From: Gracilariopsis chorda
Taxonomy: Eukaryota > Rhodophyta > Florideophyceae > Gracilariales > Gracilariaceae
DNA: 64,000 nt
Assembly (NCBI GenBank): GCA_003194525.1
Contig: NBIV01000087.1
Location: 124,001 to 188,000 of the forward strand
Direction: 5' to 3'
Shown: positions 30,392 to 41,440 of the stretch, one piece after another
Layout: each line of letters starts with the position of its first letter
Numbering within the stretch: position 1 is the first letter of the stretch
Translations under genes and position numbers: made by a program
Notes under the pieces: generated by a model
The model's input: the letters and a program-made list of their open reading frames with translations, nothing else
The model's database searches: none
Told to the model about the DNA's origin: nothing

Positions 30392-32561
30392 TATGCGGAG
30401 GGAGAGTTGCACAAGTAGACATGTTGAAGGGAATATTGTCGGTTAAGACGGTGGAGTTATAGCGGGGATGAGTATGTGATCATGGGAATGGAAGCAGGAT
30501 TTCGGTTGAAGAAACAGCACATGGCTTGCGTGTTCGTTGTCGGGACAGCTAACAGTGTTGTAGAAGAGTAAAGAAACGAACGAAAGCTCAACAGGCACGA
30601 GAATTCATCCGGCAATTGCTCCTATCCTCGTCAAGCTCAAGCCCCAGTGCTCGGCGCGACGGCAGCGGATACAGCAGTCTTACCATTGTCACTGGATGTT
30701 GCGCCCGGGTCTGTGTCCTCCGGACGTGTTGAAGGCTACAAGAGTTTCATTCTGAAGGGCGAATTATCGGCAAGAAGTCCCGTCTTGCCCAGAAGCGCTT
30801 GCGGTAATTTACCGTCCATGGTAGAAATGGAGATTGCTGGAACTGAGAAGGTGATTATCAGGGCTCGGCCGTTCGCAGCGTGCGTTATTTCTGGCTTTTG
30901 CGCGCGATAACCTTGCGGTCTTCCTCCGCATCTCCCAATTTTTTACCTCTGCCTTCTCCCACCCTCCTTTCGCTCGTAATCATAGAGCCCCAAGGAAGGG
31001 GCAGCGCCCAGGGGCATGCCTATACTTGGCGCAGAGCGTTTGGAACGTGCCTTTCTTTTTTCTTCCCAAAGCCTCTGTGAAGGATCGCTCATCGGAGCTG
31101 AGCTACTGATACAGCAAAATTTCATGCACTCCAAAGGTAAAGTTACGTCACTGGGTCTTGCATCGAATGGATAGCACAACTTTATTACCATCAAGTTGTT
31201 GATGACACGTTCTTCCACGAGGGGATACTTGGCATAAAGTATCTCGAGATCGGAACAATGTTAGAGCTCGAAACGTGAACTCCTAATCTGCTCAGCTTTT
31301 CCAGCTCGTACTCAAGGTTTAGCGCGCTCGTTGGCAGGGCAAGGCTTACCTATTGGGATTCAACTGTAGGTAAATCTTGTGCAGTGTGTTGCACAAGAAG
31401 TTGGTCCATCGCTCCATCTCCGCTACGACCAGATAACGGCAACCCGAGTCGTGCTCAGTGTATCGAACTAACAGCGACAATCAAGCTCTTTGCAATTTCC
31501 CGCGATCTGTGCACGAGGGACGACATGCGGAGGGCGATATGCGTGGTCGCACAGCGGAACGCGTGTTGAGTAAACGCAGGAAGTAGGTCGAAACGTTCAA
31601 AAGAACAACTGCTAAAGTCCGCTCGTCGGAGTCAATTCTAACTCCGACAGCTACAATTACATGCTCGTCCAAAGGATTTAGCTCAACCTTAGTCTTCGCG
31701 TTCAGTCTGGGTCAAGCCTCAACGTCATCACGGAGCTGTTCGTCAGCACTAAGACGATTTAATTTTCTGTGCATTCTAGACTCCTCGGGTGTAAGCCGTA
31801 CCCATTTGCGTTCATCATGCTGTCTACTGATGCTTCAGTTTGAGGGATGAGGATTAGGGGACAATGCTAAATGGGTATGTCTTTCACCTTTGTCCCATCC
31901 AATTCAATATGTTGAGGTAGTACCCCAAACATCAAATCCAGCGGCATCTTCGCCTCGGTAAGGACACCTATAGACATTTCTGCATCTTTGTGATTCAGCT
32001 CTCGTGTTTTAGGTGGTCCGCGTTGATGCATGGAATCACGAATGACGTTTGCTGTCTCTTGCGTCAACATTCGTTTCCTCCGGGAATAAACATTTCATGT
32101 CCAACGCGAGAAATGAAACAACAGCGAGAAATGGAATCTCGGCGTAGGAGGTCTGTTTCCACGTTGTGCTCTTCACTAGTTGGCTTCGGAAACGTGGTGT
32201 TTCCTTTCGTTGTTCATTATTAGCCTCGCTGTGCAGCGCAATTTTATTTCATGTTTTAACAACTTTTGGATTGTAATTGCTGCACGTGCTACGCTGTGGC
32301 GATCACGCATGCTGGCTACGTGTAACAACAAGGCAGATGAACTTCGTCACTTTTTTCTTCTGTTTTGTTACCCACGGTATGTCAAACTGTAAGACTTGTC
32401 TCGCGAATTTAGAAAGCACGACGTCACACTCCATCACTGCCATAGTTTTATAAATACAGTACATCACCCAAGAACCCCCCCTGCGGTCACTTCGTTCGAG
32501 ATACTACCATCGTATCCCCGCCGCGCGTACCAGAAGAGTTCCCCTTCCATTTATCATCGCT
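30392..32561. other. Long intergenic region, no convincing gene
   Basis: Only short frames occur. One at 30647-30910 (+) and one at 31867-32070 (-, containing LPLDLMFGVLPQHIELDGT-like text) look protein-like but match nothing recognised. They may be remnants of a broken gene. The last 120 bp hold the TATA box and leader of the zinc-finger gene. Confidence 0.35.
32449..32456 (+). promoter_or_regulatory. TATA box of the C2H2 zinc-finger gene
   Basis: TATAAATA lies 106 bp before the ATG at 32562, in a suitable position for a core promoter. Confidence 0.5.
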
Positions 32562-34355
32562 ATGTCATCCAGCAAAACTGTTCCCGGGCCGCCGATATCT
32601 TCCTCGGCGGTCAAGGTTCACCGCTGCACAGAAGAGGGGTGTGAGAAAACGTTCTCGCGCAAATCAAACCTAAAGGCACATATGCGCCTCCACACGGGTG
32701 AAGAGCCATACTCTTGTCCGGATTGCGGGAAGAAGTTTAAGTGGAAGAGTTGTATGGCATCGCATGAACGCGTCCATAGTCGTCGCACGGACCATCCTCT
32801 CACCGCGTCTGCATATGCCCGTCGCGCCGAACAGCAAGCTTCGCCCCCGAGACATGCTGGCCAAACTGCTACAGCAACCGATATGAGAGGCACGACAGAC
32901 GCCTTCGTCACACAGCTTCAGCTACAGCAGGCAAATCTTTGGCACGACGCGGGCCAAACACAGAGTGCCGCTATCAATCCTGCTCTCTTACGCCAGCAGC
33001 AAATGCAGAGTTTGCAAGAGCAACAACGAATTCGCCAACAGGAACAGATCGAATACCAAAAAGGAAAGCAACGTTTGATGCAATTACAAAGACAGTTCCA
33101 GCTCTCCCCGCATGAAGAGCAACACGAGCAGACTGCGCAGTCTTTGCCACCCCATCAGCCTGATTCAGAGAACTTCACTCAAGCTTTTTATGCGACCCAG
33201 GACGGCATGCGCAGCTACGCAAGACCGCAACCTCATTATTTACAACATAATCAACATTATCGACAGTCCCAGCATCCACAAAAACCTGCGACGGAGCCTC
33301 ACGGTCTTTACCAAGCACCGCAGCAAGCTCATGAACACGTTGGCTACACTCAGCCCCCGACATCAAATCACGAAGACCTCTACTACCCACCGCCTGAAAA
33401 CTACGAGGCGCTTCCAATCTCGTACCCGCAACCAATTCCCCCTGGAACCGTATCAAATCGTCCTGACACTCTTAATTCCCCGCACAGCAATGAAGAACTC
33501 ATGCAACGACTTTCTCTTCTAGATTACTACAAGGCCAGTACATACGACCGACCCAATCCGGAATTCATGTCCCGTCGCCAAATGTCTACGGATATGACTT
33601 CAATTGATAATCCACACCACATTCAGCCAGAGCTTGCAACGACAACACACGAAGACACTGTTCAACTCAACTCAAGTGTCAGATCTCACCATGACGTTCG
33701 AAAAACACAAGACATTTCGCAGCGCACTGCTGCAGATACGCTTGGGCAAGGTGAAGATCGTGGGTTTTGTGACAGTTCAGAAGACGTCCACCCTACGAAC
33801 ACGGGGAATGAGCCCCATATGAACTCAAACAACGATATTTTTGGTTCATCACAAGATCGCGATCCGGACCCAGACGACCAGATGGATATCAACTATGGCC
33901 CCAGTCAGAAGCTCCAAAACGATGACGTGGAAATGATACCATACTTCAAGAAGGGATCCCGTTCTCGATCTGTGAGCGATCGTCCTATGTCAATCGATTC
34001 CAAGATTTTTGGCGATGGATCACAGGAGACTGGCATGTCCTATTTCACCCGTGAGCCTTCCGCAACTCTTGACCGCCTGTCGGGTGGACTGAAGTACAGC
34101 GGAAAGTGGTCCTGTAACATGAGTGACATTCTTAACACTGGGTTAGAACCCGGTCGTTCCGGGTCTATCGGTCATCTTTCCTTGATTCTGCCTGAATTAG
34201 GCAACGGCCTGCGAGGACCTTATAGTAATAGCGTCTCGCCATTGGGAATAACATTAGCCATGCCGGGCGCGTCCCCCCGAACCCCAGTTCCGTACATGCG
34301 CCGTAGCTTTCTATCTCCGCATGCCTCACAGACCTTCCAGATTACAGACAAATGA
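32562..34355 (+). CDS. C2H2 zinc-finger transcription factor, Gln-rich
   Basis: The 597-residue single-exon product has two tandem C2H2 fingers at residues 22-72 (CTEEGCEKTFSRKSNLKAH and CPDCGKKFKWKSCMASH), joined by a TGEEPYS linker close to the classical TGEKP. A long Gln/His-rich region (about 120-260) follows, then a Ser/Asp-rich acidic region. The layout suggests a nuclear transcription factor with N-terminal DNA binding and a disordered activation region. Targets are unknown. A TATA box lies upstream. Confidence 0.8.
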   Translation: MSSSKTVPGPPISSSAVKVHRCTEEGCEKTFSRKSNLKAHMRLHTGEEPYSCPDCGKKFKWKSCMASHERVHSRRTDHPLTASAYARRAEQQASPPRHAGQTATATDMRGTTDAFVTQLQLQQANLWHDAGQTQSAAINPALLRQQQMQSLQEQQRIRQQEQIEYQKGKQRLMQLQRQFQLSPHEEQHEQTAQSLPPHQPDSENFTQAFYATQDGMRSYARPQPHYLQHNQHYRQSQHPQKPATEPHGLYQAPQQAHEHVGYTQPPTSNHEDLYYPPPENYEALPISYPQPIPPGTVSNRPDTLNSPHSNEELMQRLSLLDYYKASTYDRPNPEFMSRRQMSTDMTSIDNPHHIQPELATTTHEDTVQLNSSVRSHHDVRKTQDISQRTAADTLGQGEDRGFCDSSEDVHPTNTGNEPHMNSNNDIFGSSQDRDPDPDDQMDINYGPSQKLQNDDVEMIPYFKKGSRSRSVSDRPMSIDSKIFGDGSQETGMSYFTREPSATLDRLSGGLKYSGKWSCNMSDILNTGLEPGRSGSIGHLSLILPELGNGLRGPYSNSVSPLGITLAMPGASPRTPVPYMRRSFLSPHASQTFQITDK

Positions 34356-34502
34356 ACATGATGATATGATTAGTTAGTGTACTTGATGGCGAAATTAACT
34401 TGGATGTGAACATAGTCAATATGACTGCGACCCCGAACCATGTACAAAGTAAACTTTCGGGGGCAATGTGCTTGTACAGAGAGGAGAAGTACAACGGAAT
34501 CG

Positions 34503-36101
34503 TTAGACCTTGCCGGGAGGTAATTGATCGTCTACGTCCTGCTCTTCAGACGCTAATGTTTGACGATCTGTGGGTAGAACAGACTTGCCAGATGCAAAAA
34601 CGACGTCCTGAAGAGTCTTCAAGTTCATCTTCAACAACGGAGCACCAGTGCCAGGTCCAGTTGATGTCAGAAACGATATGGTATTTTGCCAAATGCCCTT
34701 GTTATACGGATTTGATGTGACCTTGTCCCTCATTGCTACTATGTGCTCATATGTTGTTCTCCCTCTTGCAACCAACTGAATCTGAGTTGCGAAGAGCAGG
34801 ATACAAAAAACAGCTAGTACCACATGTACCAACACTAAACATGATTCCAACGGGTAGCTTTTCATGAAAACAGCAAGTGAAGGGGATGTCATTGCTACGC
34901 GAATGACAGCAGAGATGAAAACCATTTGCACGATAGGAGTTGCAAGTACAAGAATCAAAAACTGTCTGCGCGTATTGAGACCGATAGAATTATTGAGCCA
35001 TGGACACTCATGGTCAAACATTCGCACGCAAATATCGCGCTCCGCAGAATGCTTTGATCGTGCAGGCTTCTCTGTTAAACATGTGTAGCAATAAGCAGAT
35101 GGCAGCAGATCAATGTCTCTGTCATTGTCAACACACTTCCGAATGTAGCGCACAAACGTATCACGGGTTCCTCGTGTAAGATCGCCTGGATTTCCAAACG
35201 CTGTGGTGAGATGGCATACAATGCTGATAAACAACAAAACGTGCGCTGTGACAAGGGATGGCAGGCTTATGAGCCCGGTTCCAATGGTGAGTTGCCAGAA
35301 CTTGGCGTAAGAGATTGCGAGAATAAGATAATAGAACAGAACAAGACCGTAGCGCGCTGGATGCCTTGCGCGACCTCGCGCCGGCTGTGCATCTTGCAGA
35401 TGATTGGTACGCGAATTAGAGCAAGAGCTGCGTGAAGGTTTCTTTTGGGACGGGGCTAATTGGTAAGGCGTGTTTCCATGGACATCTGTGATGGAGGCGT
35501 CTGCACCAGCCCTAAGAAGTGCGCTGGCTACCAAGTGATGATTCCTCTGCAAAGCTCTGTGTAGCGCTGTGGCGCCCTGCGAGTCGATGGCATCTATATC
35601 AACTGCATGCACAACTGCAAGATAAGTGATGCAGTGATGGTGACCATAATAAGCGGCCCATTGCAGTAGCGTGTGAGATTCATTGTCGACCGTACGAGCC
35701 AGTACAGGCCATCTGGAAAGAATGAGATGCAGAACGGCTACCCTTCCATACTGCGCTGCATGTGTCGGAGCGTCGTATCCATTGGCATCACGAAATGAAG
35801 GATCTGCGCCGGCATCGAGCAAAGCGCTGACATTCTGCAAAGGCGCTGACACGCACGCCCAGTGCAGGGGGGTCTGCTGCAATTGTGCGGGGTTGGAAGA
35901 AAGGCAATCCAGCCTCGGAGCGAGGGGAAGAAGAGTGGCGAGAACTGGAGCGGGAGCCAATGCCGCCCAGTGCAGCGGGGTGTGACCTTCATCGTCGGAC
36001 TGCAAGAGCTGCTGGGGGAGAGCAGGGTCGGTGAGCCGCGGAAGCAACGAGGCTAGGTCGCCCGCGCGGATTAAGACGGTCAGGGAGGGGGGCTGTTCCA
36101 T
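34503..36101 (-). CDS. Ankyrin-repeat DHHC-type palmitoyltransferase with eroded active site
   Basis: The 532-residue product starts at ATG 36101. Five or six ankyrin repeats occupy residues 35-215. Two membrane helices follow (VLFYYLILAISY, TAHVLLFISIV), then the cytosolic Cys-rich domain, then two more helices. This is the layout of Akr1/HIP14 S-acyltransferases of the Golgi. The signature reads DHEC (residues 363-366) instead of DHHC; the nucleophilic Cys is kept but the second His is Glu. Two zinc-binding Cys of the preceding KHC-x2-C are Ser and Arg. Yeast Akr1 works with DHYC, so activity is not excluded, but a pseudoenzyme is plausible. Confidence 0.85.
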   Translation of the reverse strand: MEQPPSLTVLIRAGDLASLLPRLTDPALPQQLLQSDDEGHTPLHWAALAPAPVLATLLPLAPRLDCLSSNPAQLQQTPLHWACVSAPLQNVSALLDAGADPSFRDANGYDAPTHAAQYGRVAVLHLILSRWPVLARTVDNESHTLLQWAAYYGHHHCITYLAVVHAVDIDAIDSQGATALHRALQRNHHLVASALLRAGADASITDVHGNTPYQLAPSQKKPSRSSCSNSRTNHLQDAQPARGRARHPARYGLVLFYYLILAISYAKFWQLTIGTGLISLPSLVTAHVLLFISIVCHLTTAFGNPGDLTRGTRDTFVRYIRKCVDNDRDIDLLPSAYCYTCLTEKPARSKHSAERDICVRMFDHECPWLNNSIGLNTRRQFLILVLATPIVQMVFISAVIRVAMTSPSLAVFMKSYPLESCLVLVHVVLAVFCILLFATQIQLVARGRTTYEHIVAMRDKVTSNPYNKGIWQNTISFLTSTGPGTGAPLLKMNLKTLQDVVFASGKSVLPTDRQTLASEEQDVDDQLPPGKV

Positions 36102-36607
36102 GGCGCCCGTGGCGGTGCGCGAAGGCGGTGGGCGGACGTGGACGCGGACACGGTCGCGAAGAGCTGCGCGCGGTGGCAGACAACCAGCGCGGAGCAACGC
36201 TAACAAAGCCAATGCTGCAGTGGACAGCGTACTGCGCCTGAATCACCTTGTATGACGCCCCGGCAGTGCCGAGCATCGCCGGGTGGCGCTGCAAAAGGAG
36301 TCGCTGCAGGCGCCCCCTCTCTGTGCCACGTGTTGCTTTCTTTTCAGTTTTTCCGAGCCGCGTCTTATATTTTGCTTTTGGTTTTGATCCGAGCATCAGT
36401 TTTGCGCACGGCGTGGCATCGCCATCAACGACTGGCCCCGGCGCGATCCTCGGCTCCAGCTGCGCGTTTGCTGTTCGGTACCGTTGGTACACTCGCAGTA
36501 CCGAATCGGTACCAACGGTAGCGGCTTCACAGCCCCGTCTGTTCTAAGGGAGCGAGCCGGTTTGAACCCAGTATCCACTGTGCCACACGTGAACTGTACC
36601 AGAAGGA
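36102..36607. other. Divergent promoter region with overlapping inverted repeats
   Basis: It separates two genes transcribed away from each other. TACCGTTGGTAC at 36479-36490 is the perfect complement of GTACCAACGGTA at 36509-36520. A second pair, TTCGGTAC (36474-36481) / GTACCGAA (36498-36505), overlaps it, so the two pairings exclude each other. CCGTTGGTA occurs on both arms. Confidence 0.6.
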
Positions 36608-38467
36608 ATGAGATTCCGCGGACGTCGAGGCCGCGGTCGCGGCCACCGTCATGGCTACAGTCACGGCCGAGACGAGTTCAACAACCACGTTTCCATGCGA
36701 GCTCCATCAGGTGAATTCCGCGGCGATGCCTCCGCTTTGCAAGCCCATGTGAACTCAATCAATCGAGCTCCGTATCCAGCTTACAAGCAACTGCTGGGAA
36801 TGTGGCAGCTACTACCGAATATCACTCTGCACATCGACCGTATACAGGCTGATCCGTATGCCCCACCCAGCCGAGCTCGCGCCACAGTTCCCCTTGCGGC
36901 CACCAACTTTTCCGCAACGTGCTACAGTAACCAAATTCGCACCACCGCTTTCTGTGACTTTCTTGTGCGCAAGTTCGTACGCCAACTGTCCCATGTACAG
37001 ATCATTTCCAAAAAGGGCGGTTGGGCATCCCTGAAAGGCGGTGACATAACAATAGATCGTCCTTCTCAACACGTGCTTCAACGTTCCAGTTGTCTTATTC
37101 GCGATAACCAGCTTGAAATTCGCTTCTGCATCGGTTTGCCGGCCCGCGGCCGCTCCATCGACAGCGCCGCTGCCGCCTATCTCTTGTTTGAACTGCTACC
37201 TAGCGTGCTCATGCCTGTTGTCTTCGCTGATAGTTCCGATGAGCAAGATCTGGAACATCATATCAAGTCAGTTGAGCAGCAGAATGCACTTCGGGAAATT
37301 CTCTCCGAAAACGACCTCATAGCCTTTGTCGCGAATGGCGCTATTTTGCCACGGCTTTCAGGCGCTTCGGACACGCCTTTAGCAGGAGGCGGCGTTATCA
37401 AGTTCGTCTCCCCTCCTTCTTTGGAGCTTTCTCTTACGTTGCCTGATGGAACGGTTGTCACCGGAATGGGCATAAAGCCTGGAGTCTCTCTTATTGTTGG
37501 AGGTGGTTTCCATGGAAAGAGTACTCTCTTATCTGCTTTACAAGTCGGTGTTTATGATCATATCCCTGGAGATGGTCGTGAGTTCGTCGTAATTAACGAC
37601 AAAGCGATGTACATTCGTGCAGAAGATGGTCGCTGTGTTACCGGAGTTGATATCAGTCCCTTCATCAACAACCTCCCATTCGGAAAGAGTACCAATCAGT
37701 TTTCTACCCCCGACGCATCTGGTTCGACGTCACAGGCTGCAAACATCATAGAAGCATTAGAGGCGGGCGCCAAAGTTCTTCTCATTGACGAAGACCTTGC
37801 TGCTACTAATTTTATGATTCGAGATCAAAGGATGCAACAATTGGTTCCGGACGCAAAGGAACCTATCACACCGATGATCAGACGTATCCGCACCCTGTAC
37901 GAACAGGAAGGCGTGAGTACCATTCTCGTAGTGGGCGCTGCAGGTGACTATTTTGATGTCAGCGATCTTGTAATTATGATGGACAGCTATGTTCCGCGTG
38001 ATGTTACCAGCACTGCAAAAGACATAGCCAAGAAGAATTCCCACACCTGTAATTTAGGTCCCGCTCTCCCTAACATATTCAAAGGCAGGAAGAAGAGAAG
38101 AGTCTCCAACGCCTCACTGCGGACACTAGTGAAAGGAAAGAAAGTTCAAGTCAAAGTCCATACGGGAATTCATTTCGGTCACAATGAACTTGACCTTTCT
38201 GCTGTGTCTCAGATTGTTGAGAAGAGTCAGACTAGAGCAATAGCTGCTATGTTGGAAAGAGTGTCAGAAATGAGCAAGGCTGAAGAAGATATCACTTCTA
38301 TTATTAAGCAACTTGAGAGTGATATTGATGAAAGCGGTATGGACACCATCAATGTTCATGGGACTCGTCTCGGAAATTATGCCCGCCCAAGAGGTTTAGA
38401 AGTGCAGGCGGCCCTTAACCGGATTCGAGGGATAACCCTTCTTCCACACCACGGTGAGAAGACGTGA
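36608..38467 (+). CDS. ABC-class P-loop ATPase (ABC_ATPase family) with RG-rich N-terminus
   Basis: The 619-residue product starts with about 25 residues of Arg-Gly/His repeats, typical of RNA-binding tails. It then has the domain of the predicted ABC-class ATPases found in bacteria and some eukaryotes. Walker A is GGGFHGKST (about 298-306), Walker B is VLLIDED (about 390-396), and an ABC-like signature region precedes it (FGKSTNQFSTPDASGSTSQA area). There are no membrane helices, so it is not a transporter. The trypanosome relative MRB1590 is tied to mitochondrial RNA editing; the function here is unknown. Confidence 0.8.
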   Translation: MRFRGRRGRGRGHRHGYSHGRDEFNNHVSMRAPSGEFRGDASALQAHVNSINRAPYPAYKQLLGMWQLLPNITLHIDRIQADPYAPPSRARATVPLAATNFSATCYSNQIRTTAFCDFLVRKFVRQLSHVQIISKKGGWASLKGGDITIDRPSQHVLQRSSCLIRDNQLEIRFCIGLPARGRSIDSAAAAYLLFELLPSVLMPVVFADSSDEQDLEHHIKSVEQQNALREILSENDLIAFVANGAILPRLSGASDTPLAGGGVIKFVSPPSLELSLTLPDGTVVTGMGIKPGVSLIVGGGFHGKSTLLSALQVGVYDHIPGDGREFVVINDKAMYIRAEDGRCVTGVDISPFINNLPFGKSTNQFSTPDASGSTSQAANIIEALEAGAKVLLIDEDLAATNFMIRDQRMQQLVPDAKEPITPMIRRIRTLYEQEGVSTILVVGAAGDYFDVSDLVIMMDSYVPRDVTSTAKDIAKKNSHTCNLGPALPNIFKGRKKRRVSNASLRTLVKGKKVQVKVHTGIHFGHNELDLSAVSQIVEKSQTRAIAAMLERVSEMSKAEEDITSIIKQLESDIDESGMDTINVHGTRLGNYARPRGLEVQAALNRIRGITLLPHHGEKT

Positions 38468-39945
38468 ATACTCTGTAAGATCCAATCGCACTATTGACTG
38501 CAATACTACGTCAAAGTTGCGTACAGCTTGGGTGTACTTTGGGAAAGGAGCACTTCTCCTTCCGCTATTTTTCGATTTTGTCTCGGCATTGACGCCTGAC
38601 GTCTTTTCTGTGTTGGTATGAGCTTCGATCCCCCCGTGCAGATTCTCGGTGCACCATCCGATCATCGTAACTAGTTAACAATAGGTCTCAGCTTCCGCTT
38701 GTCAGCCTTCATTGTTCGTTCAGGGCTGTCGACGACCGTGTACATCAAAAGGTATGAGAGAAGTCGTCATATCATGCAATGTCTGCTGGGATGTAAAACG
38801 CGCTACAAGGGTAGAGGGCAATTCTCGACAAGTACGGATATTTCGTGAATGAGGATTCCATACAGTCTCCGTATGGAAGATATCAAAACATCTACGTTCG
38901 GTACCGTTCTGTCGATACCTGCTTTCTTGGTATACATGGAGCACTTCCTTCTATGTTTGAGACGTCCGCAGAGACATGTATGCCTTGCCGAGGGTTCAAA
39001 CTCTCGTATTGTTTTTGAAGTCACCCAAACCGCTTGAGTAATATCTGAGTAGGTGTATCACGCAGATGTCTGCCTCTTCTTACGTATTGATACCTGTTTT
39101 GGATGAAAAGCGTAAATAAACATCTTACATGGCCGGAAATTTTCTTTAGTTCTAGCGAGGAGAGAAATGTCTTCAAGTAATATTAGATCTACTTTAATGC
39201 TGCAAGGAGGCATTAGGAGCCTGCAGATCACGAACATCTCTGGACTACTAACGAATGAAGCACACTCTCTTTCTTGATTGCAAACGCGGATTAAGATGAG
39301 TACTATCGTACTTGCGATTGTTTAAGTCTAAAATACTCTTGAAGAGGTCGTTTATTCTCATAAGTCTAGAAGTCTGTGAGCTACACAGGCATAAGAATCG
39401 CCTCGCCTTCCAACCTGTACTGGGCAAAGCTGATAATCAAAAGCTCATTTGGAGAGTCGTCCTCACTCAACAAATGTTTATCGAACTGAATATACTACCG
39501 GGCCAGCGCTCAGGGCACATGCAGTTCCGCCCGTCGAGGTGTGCCGACTATCAAAGTAACGCTGGACGACGAAGCCAAATGGAGATGCAGTTGCGTCGGT
39601 ACGGGAAAGCCGTCAACAGATGATTACCTACGTGTACATTCTAGAAAGCTACCCTTCGGTAGGTCCTCAACAAATTTTGGATTTTGCAAAAAACTGATGC
39701 TCGTTCGTTTGGAACACGTCTGACCCGCACTGGCGGTCAAAGCTACGATAGGCACAAGGGGAAGGGCGTGTTGTCACAAGCTAGCCGCACCTTGCGCCCA
39801 GTTTCACACTTCCGGGCGAAACTGACGTTTGGCTTCGTACTGAAACGGCCTGAAGTCAGGTGACTAGTTTCCGCTAACAGGCAGTGCGATTAATTCTAGT
39901 CGGTAAATCATTTTTATGCTGTGAAGGGTCGTTTCTACACCCACT
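38468..39945. other. Intergenic region, nothing recognised
   Basis: About 1.5 kb of short frames only, between two plus-strand genes. No motif, repeat or RNA gene was recognised, apart from the promoter position of the CDK7 gene. Confidence 0.4.
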
Positions 39946-41359
39946 ATGGTTGCTTCTTTGATCGGTGAGCACCGCTATGAAAAAGTCAAAGCCCTCGGAG
40001 AGGGAACAGTAAGTTGATGTCTTAGCCAGTTCATCTTCCCCTTCCAGTTTGCCAAAATGCGAGACTGACGTTTTGACTCATTGCATATCATTCCAGTTTG
40101 GTATGCTTAGAACACAGAGCATGGACTCCTCTACATTTTGCCTCTCTCTTCACTGTCTAATGATTTCTTTTTCCCATTTCAGGTGTTGTTTCAAAGGCCA
40201 GAGACCGGAGCAAGAAGAAAGGTGACAAAGACCGCATTGTCGCTATAAAGAAGATTAGAATGGTACGCAAACTTTAACGTGACGTTTTTCGTTTTATGCT
40301 AATAGCATCTTTCCTCACCGCTGTTGCACTGAATCTACGTCCTCTGCTTACAGGGCCATCGAAAAGATGGAGTGAACATCACCGCATTAAGAGAAATCAA
40401 GCTCCTTCAAGAGTTGAGCCACCCCAATGTGATAGTAAGCTTGCTTGGTTCTCCAATTCAAGAATCGTTCACTCATTCTGACCAGTACATAACACTGTTT
40501 TCAGGGACTGCTGGATGTTTACGCCGGGAAGAACAACGTGAATATGGTTATCGAGTATTGCGTAACGGATCTTGAAGAGGTTATTCGGGATCGAACTATA
40601 TTCCTTACACCTGCAGAAATCAAGTGTTGCATGAAGATGATCTTAGAGGGTATCAACATATGTCACAAAAAATGGGTGCTTCACCGTGATCTGAAACCTA
40701 GTAACATTCTGGTTGGTGCCGACGGTAATCTCAAGATTGCAGATTTTGGTCTGGCTCGGCTTCACGCATCTCCGAAAGCGCGTCTTACCCATCAGGTCAT
40801 CACAAGGTGGTACAGGCCTCCTGAACTCCTCTACGCAGCGAGATCGTATGGTCCGTCAGTTGACATGTGGTCTATCGGCTGCATTTTTGCTGAGTTGATA
40901 CTCCGGATCCCATACTTGCCTGGTGATTCTGACATTGACCAACTCTCGAAAATTTTTCAAGCGCGCGGAACGCCAACAAAAGAGGATTGGCCGGACCATG
41001 ATTCACTCCCAGCCTTTGTTCAGTTCAAAGAGACTCCTCCCCCAGATCAAAGGCAGTTTTTCCTGGCTGCATCGCCGGAAGGCCTGGATCTCATGAACAA
41101 GATGCTACATTTGAATCCCCAGAAGCGAATATCGGCAGAAGAGGCTCTCCAACATCCTTACTTTGTGACGGAGCAGCCTACACCCTGCGATGCCGAAGCC
41201 CTTCTGGAGAAAATTCGAAGCGGAAGCACCGTGAAAGACAAAGGAAGCCCAGACGAAGAACCAGATGAAAGCGAAGCCGACGACAACAACAACGAATCAC
41301 AGAACGCCCCCAGTGCCCTTGCAAAGGCGATCGGACAAAGAAAGCTTTCATTTTCTTAA
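39946..41359 (+). CDS. CDK7: CDK7-like cyclin-dependent kinase (CAK), five exons including a 4-nt exon
   Basis: Exons are 39946-40008, 40097-40100, 40183-40262, 40354-40434 and 40505-41359, giving 360 residues. All introns (88, 82, 91, 70 bp) are GT-AG. Features: glycine loop GEGTFGVV, Lys45, cyclin-helix [18 protein letters not shown] as in CDK7, catalytic Asp138 (HRDLKPSN), DFG at 156-158, activation-loop Thr171 in [15 protein letters not shown] with Ser165-Pro, matching the two CDK7 T-loop sites. With cyclin H and MAT1 it activates other CDKs and, in TFIIH, phosphorylates the RNA polymerase II tail. The acidic C-terminal tail is species-specific. The 4-nt exon TTTG is needed to keep the GTFG codons in frame. 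Confidence 0.88.
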
Positions 41360-41440
41360 CCTTTATCTGGACGGTTTGAATACATCTTGGCTTGTTTTAG
41401 GATGAATCTTTTTCTGTTCTGTACCACGAAGAACAAAGGA

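Noticed and set aside
36535..36580. tRNA-like GGTTTGAACCC
   Set aside because: No matching acceptor stem or D-arm was found around it.
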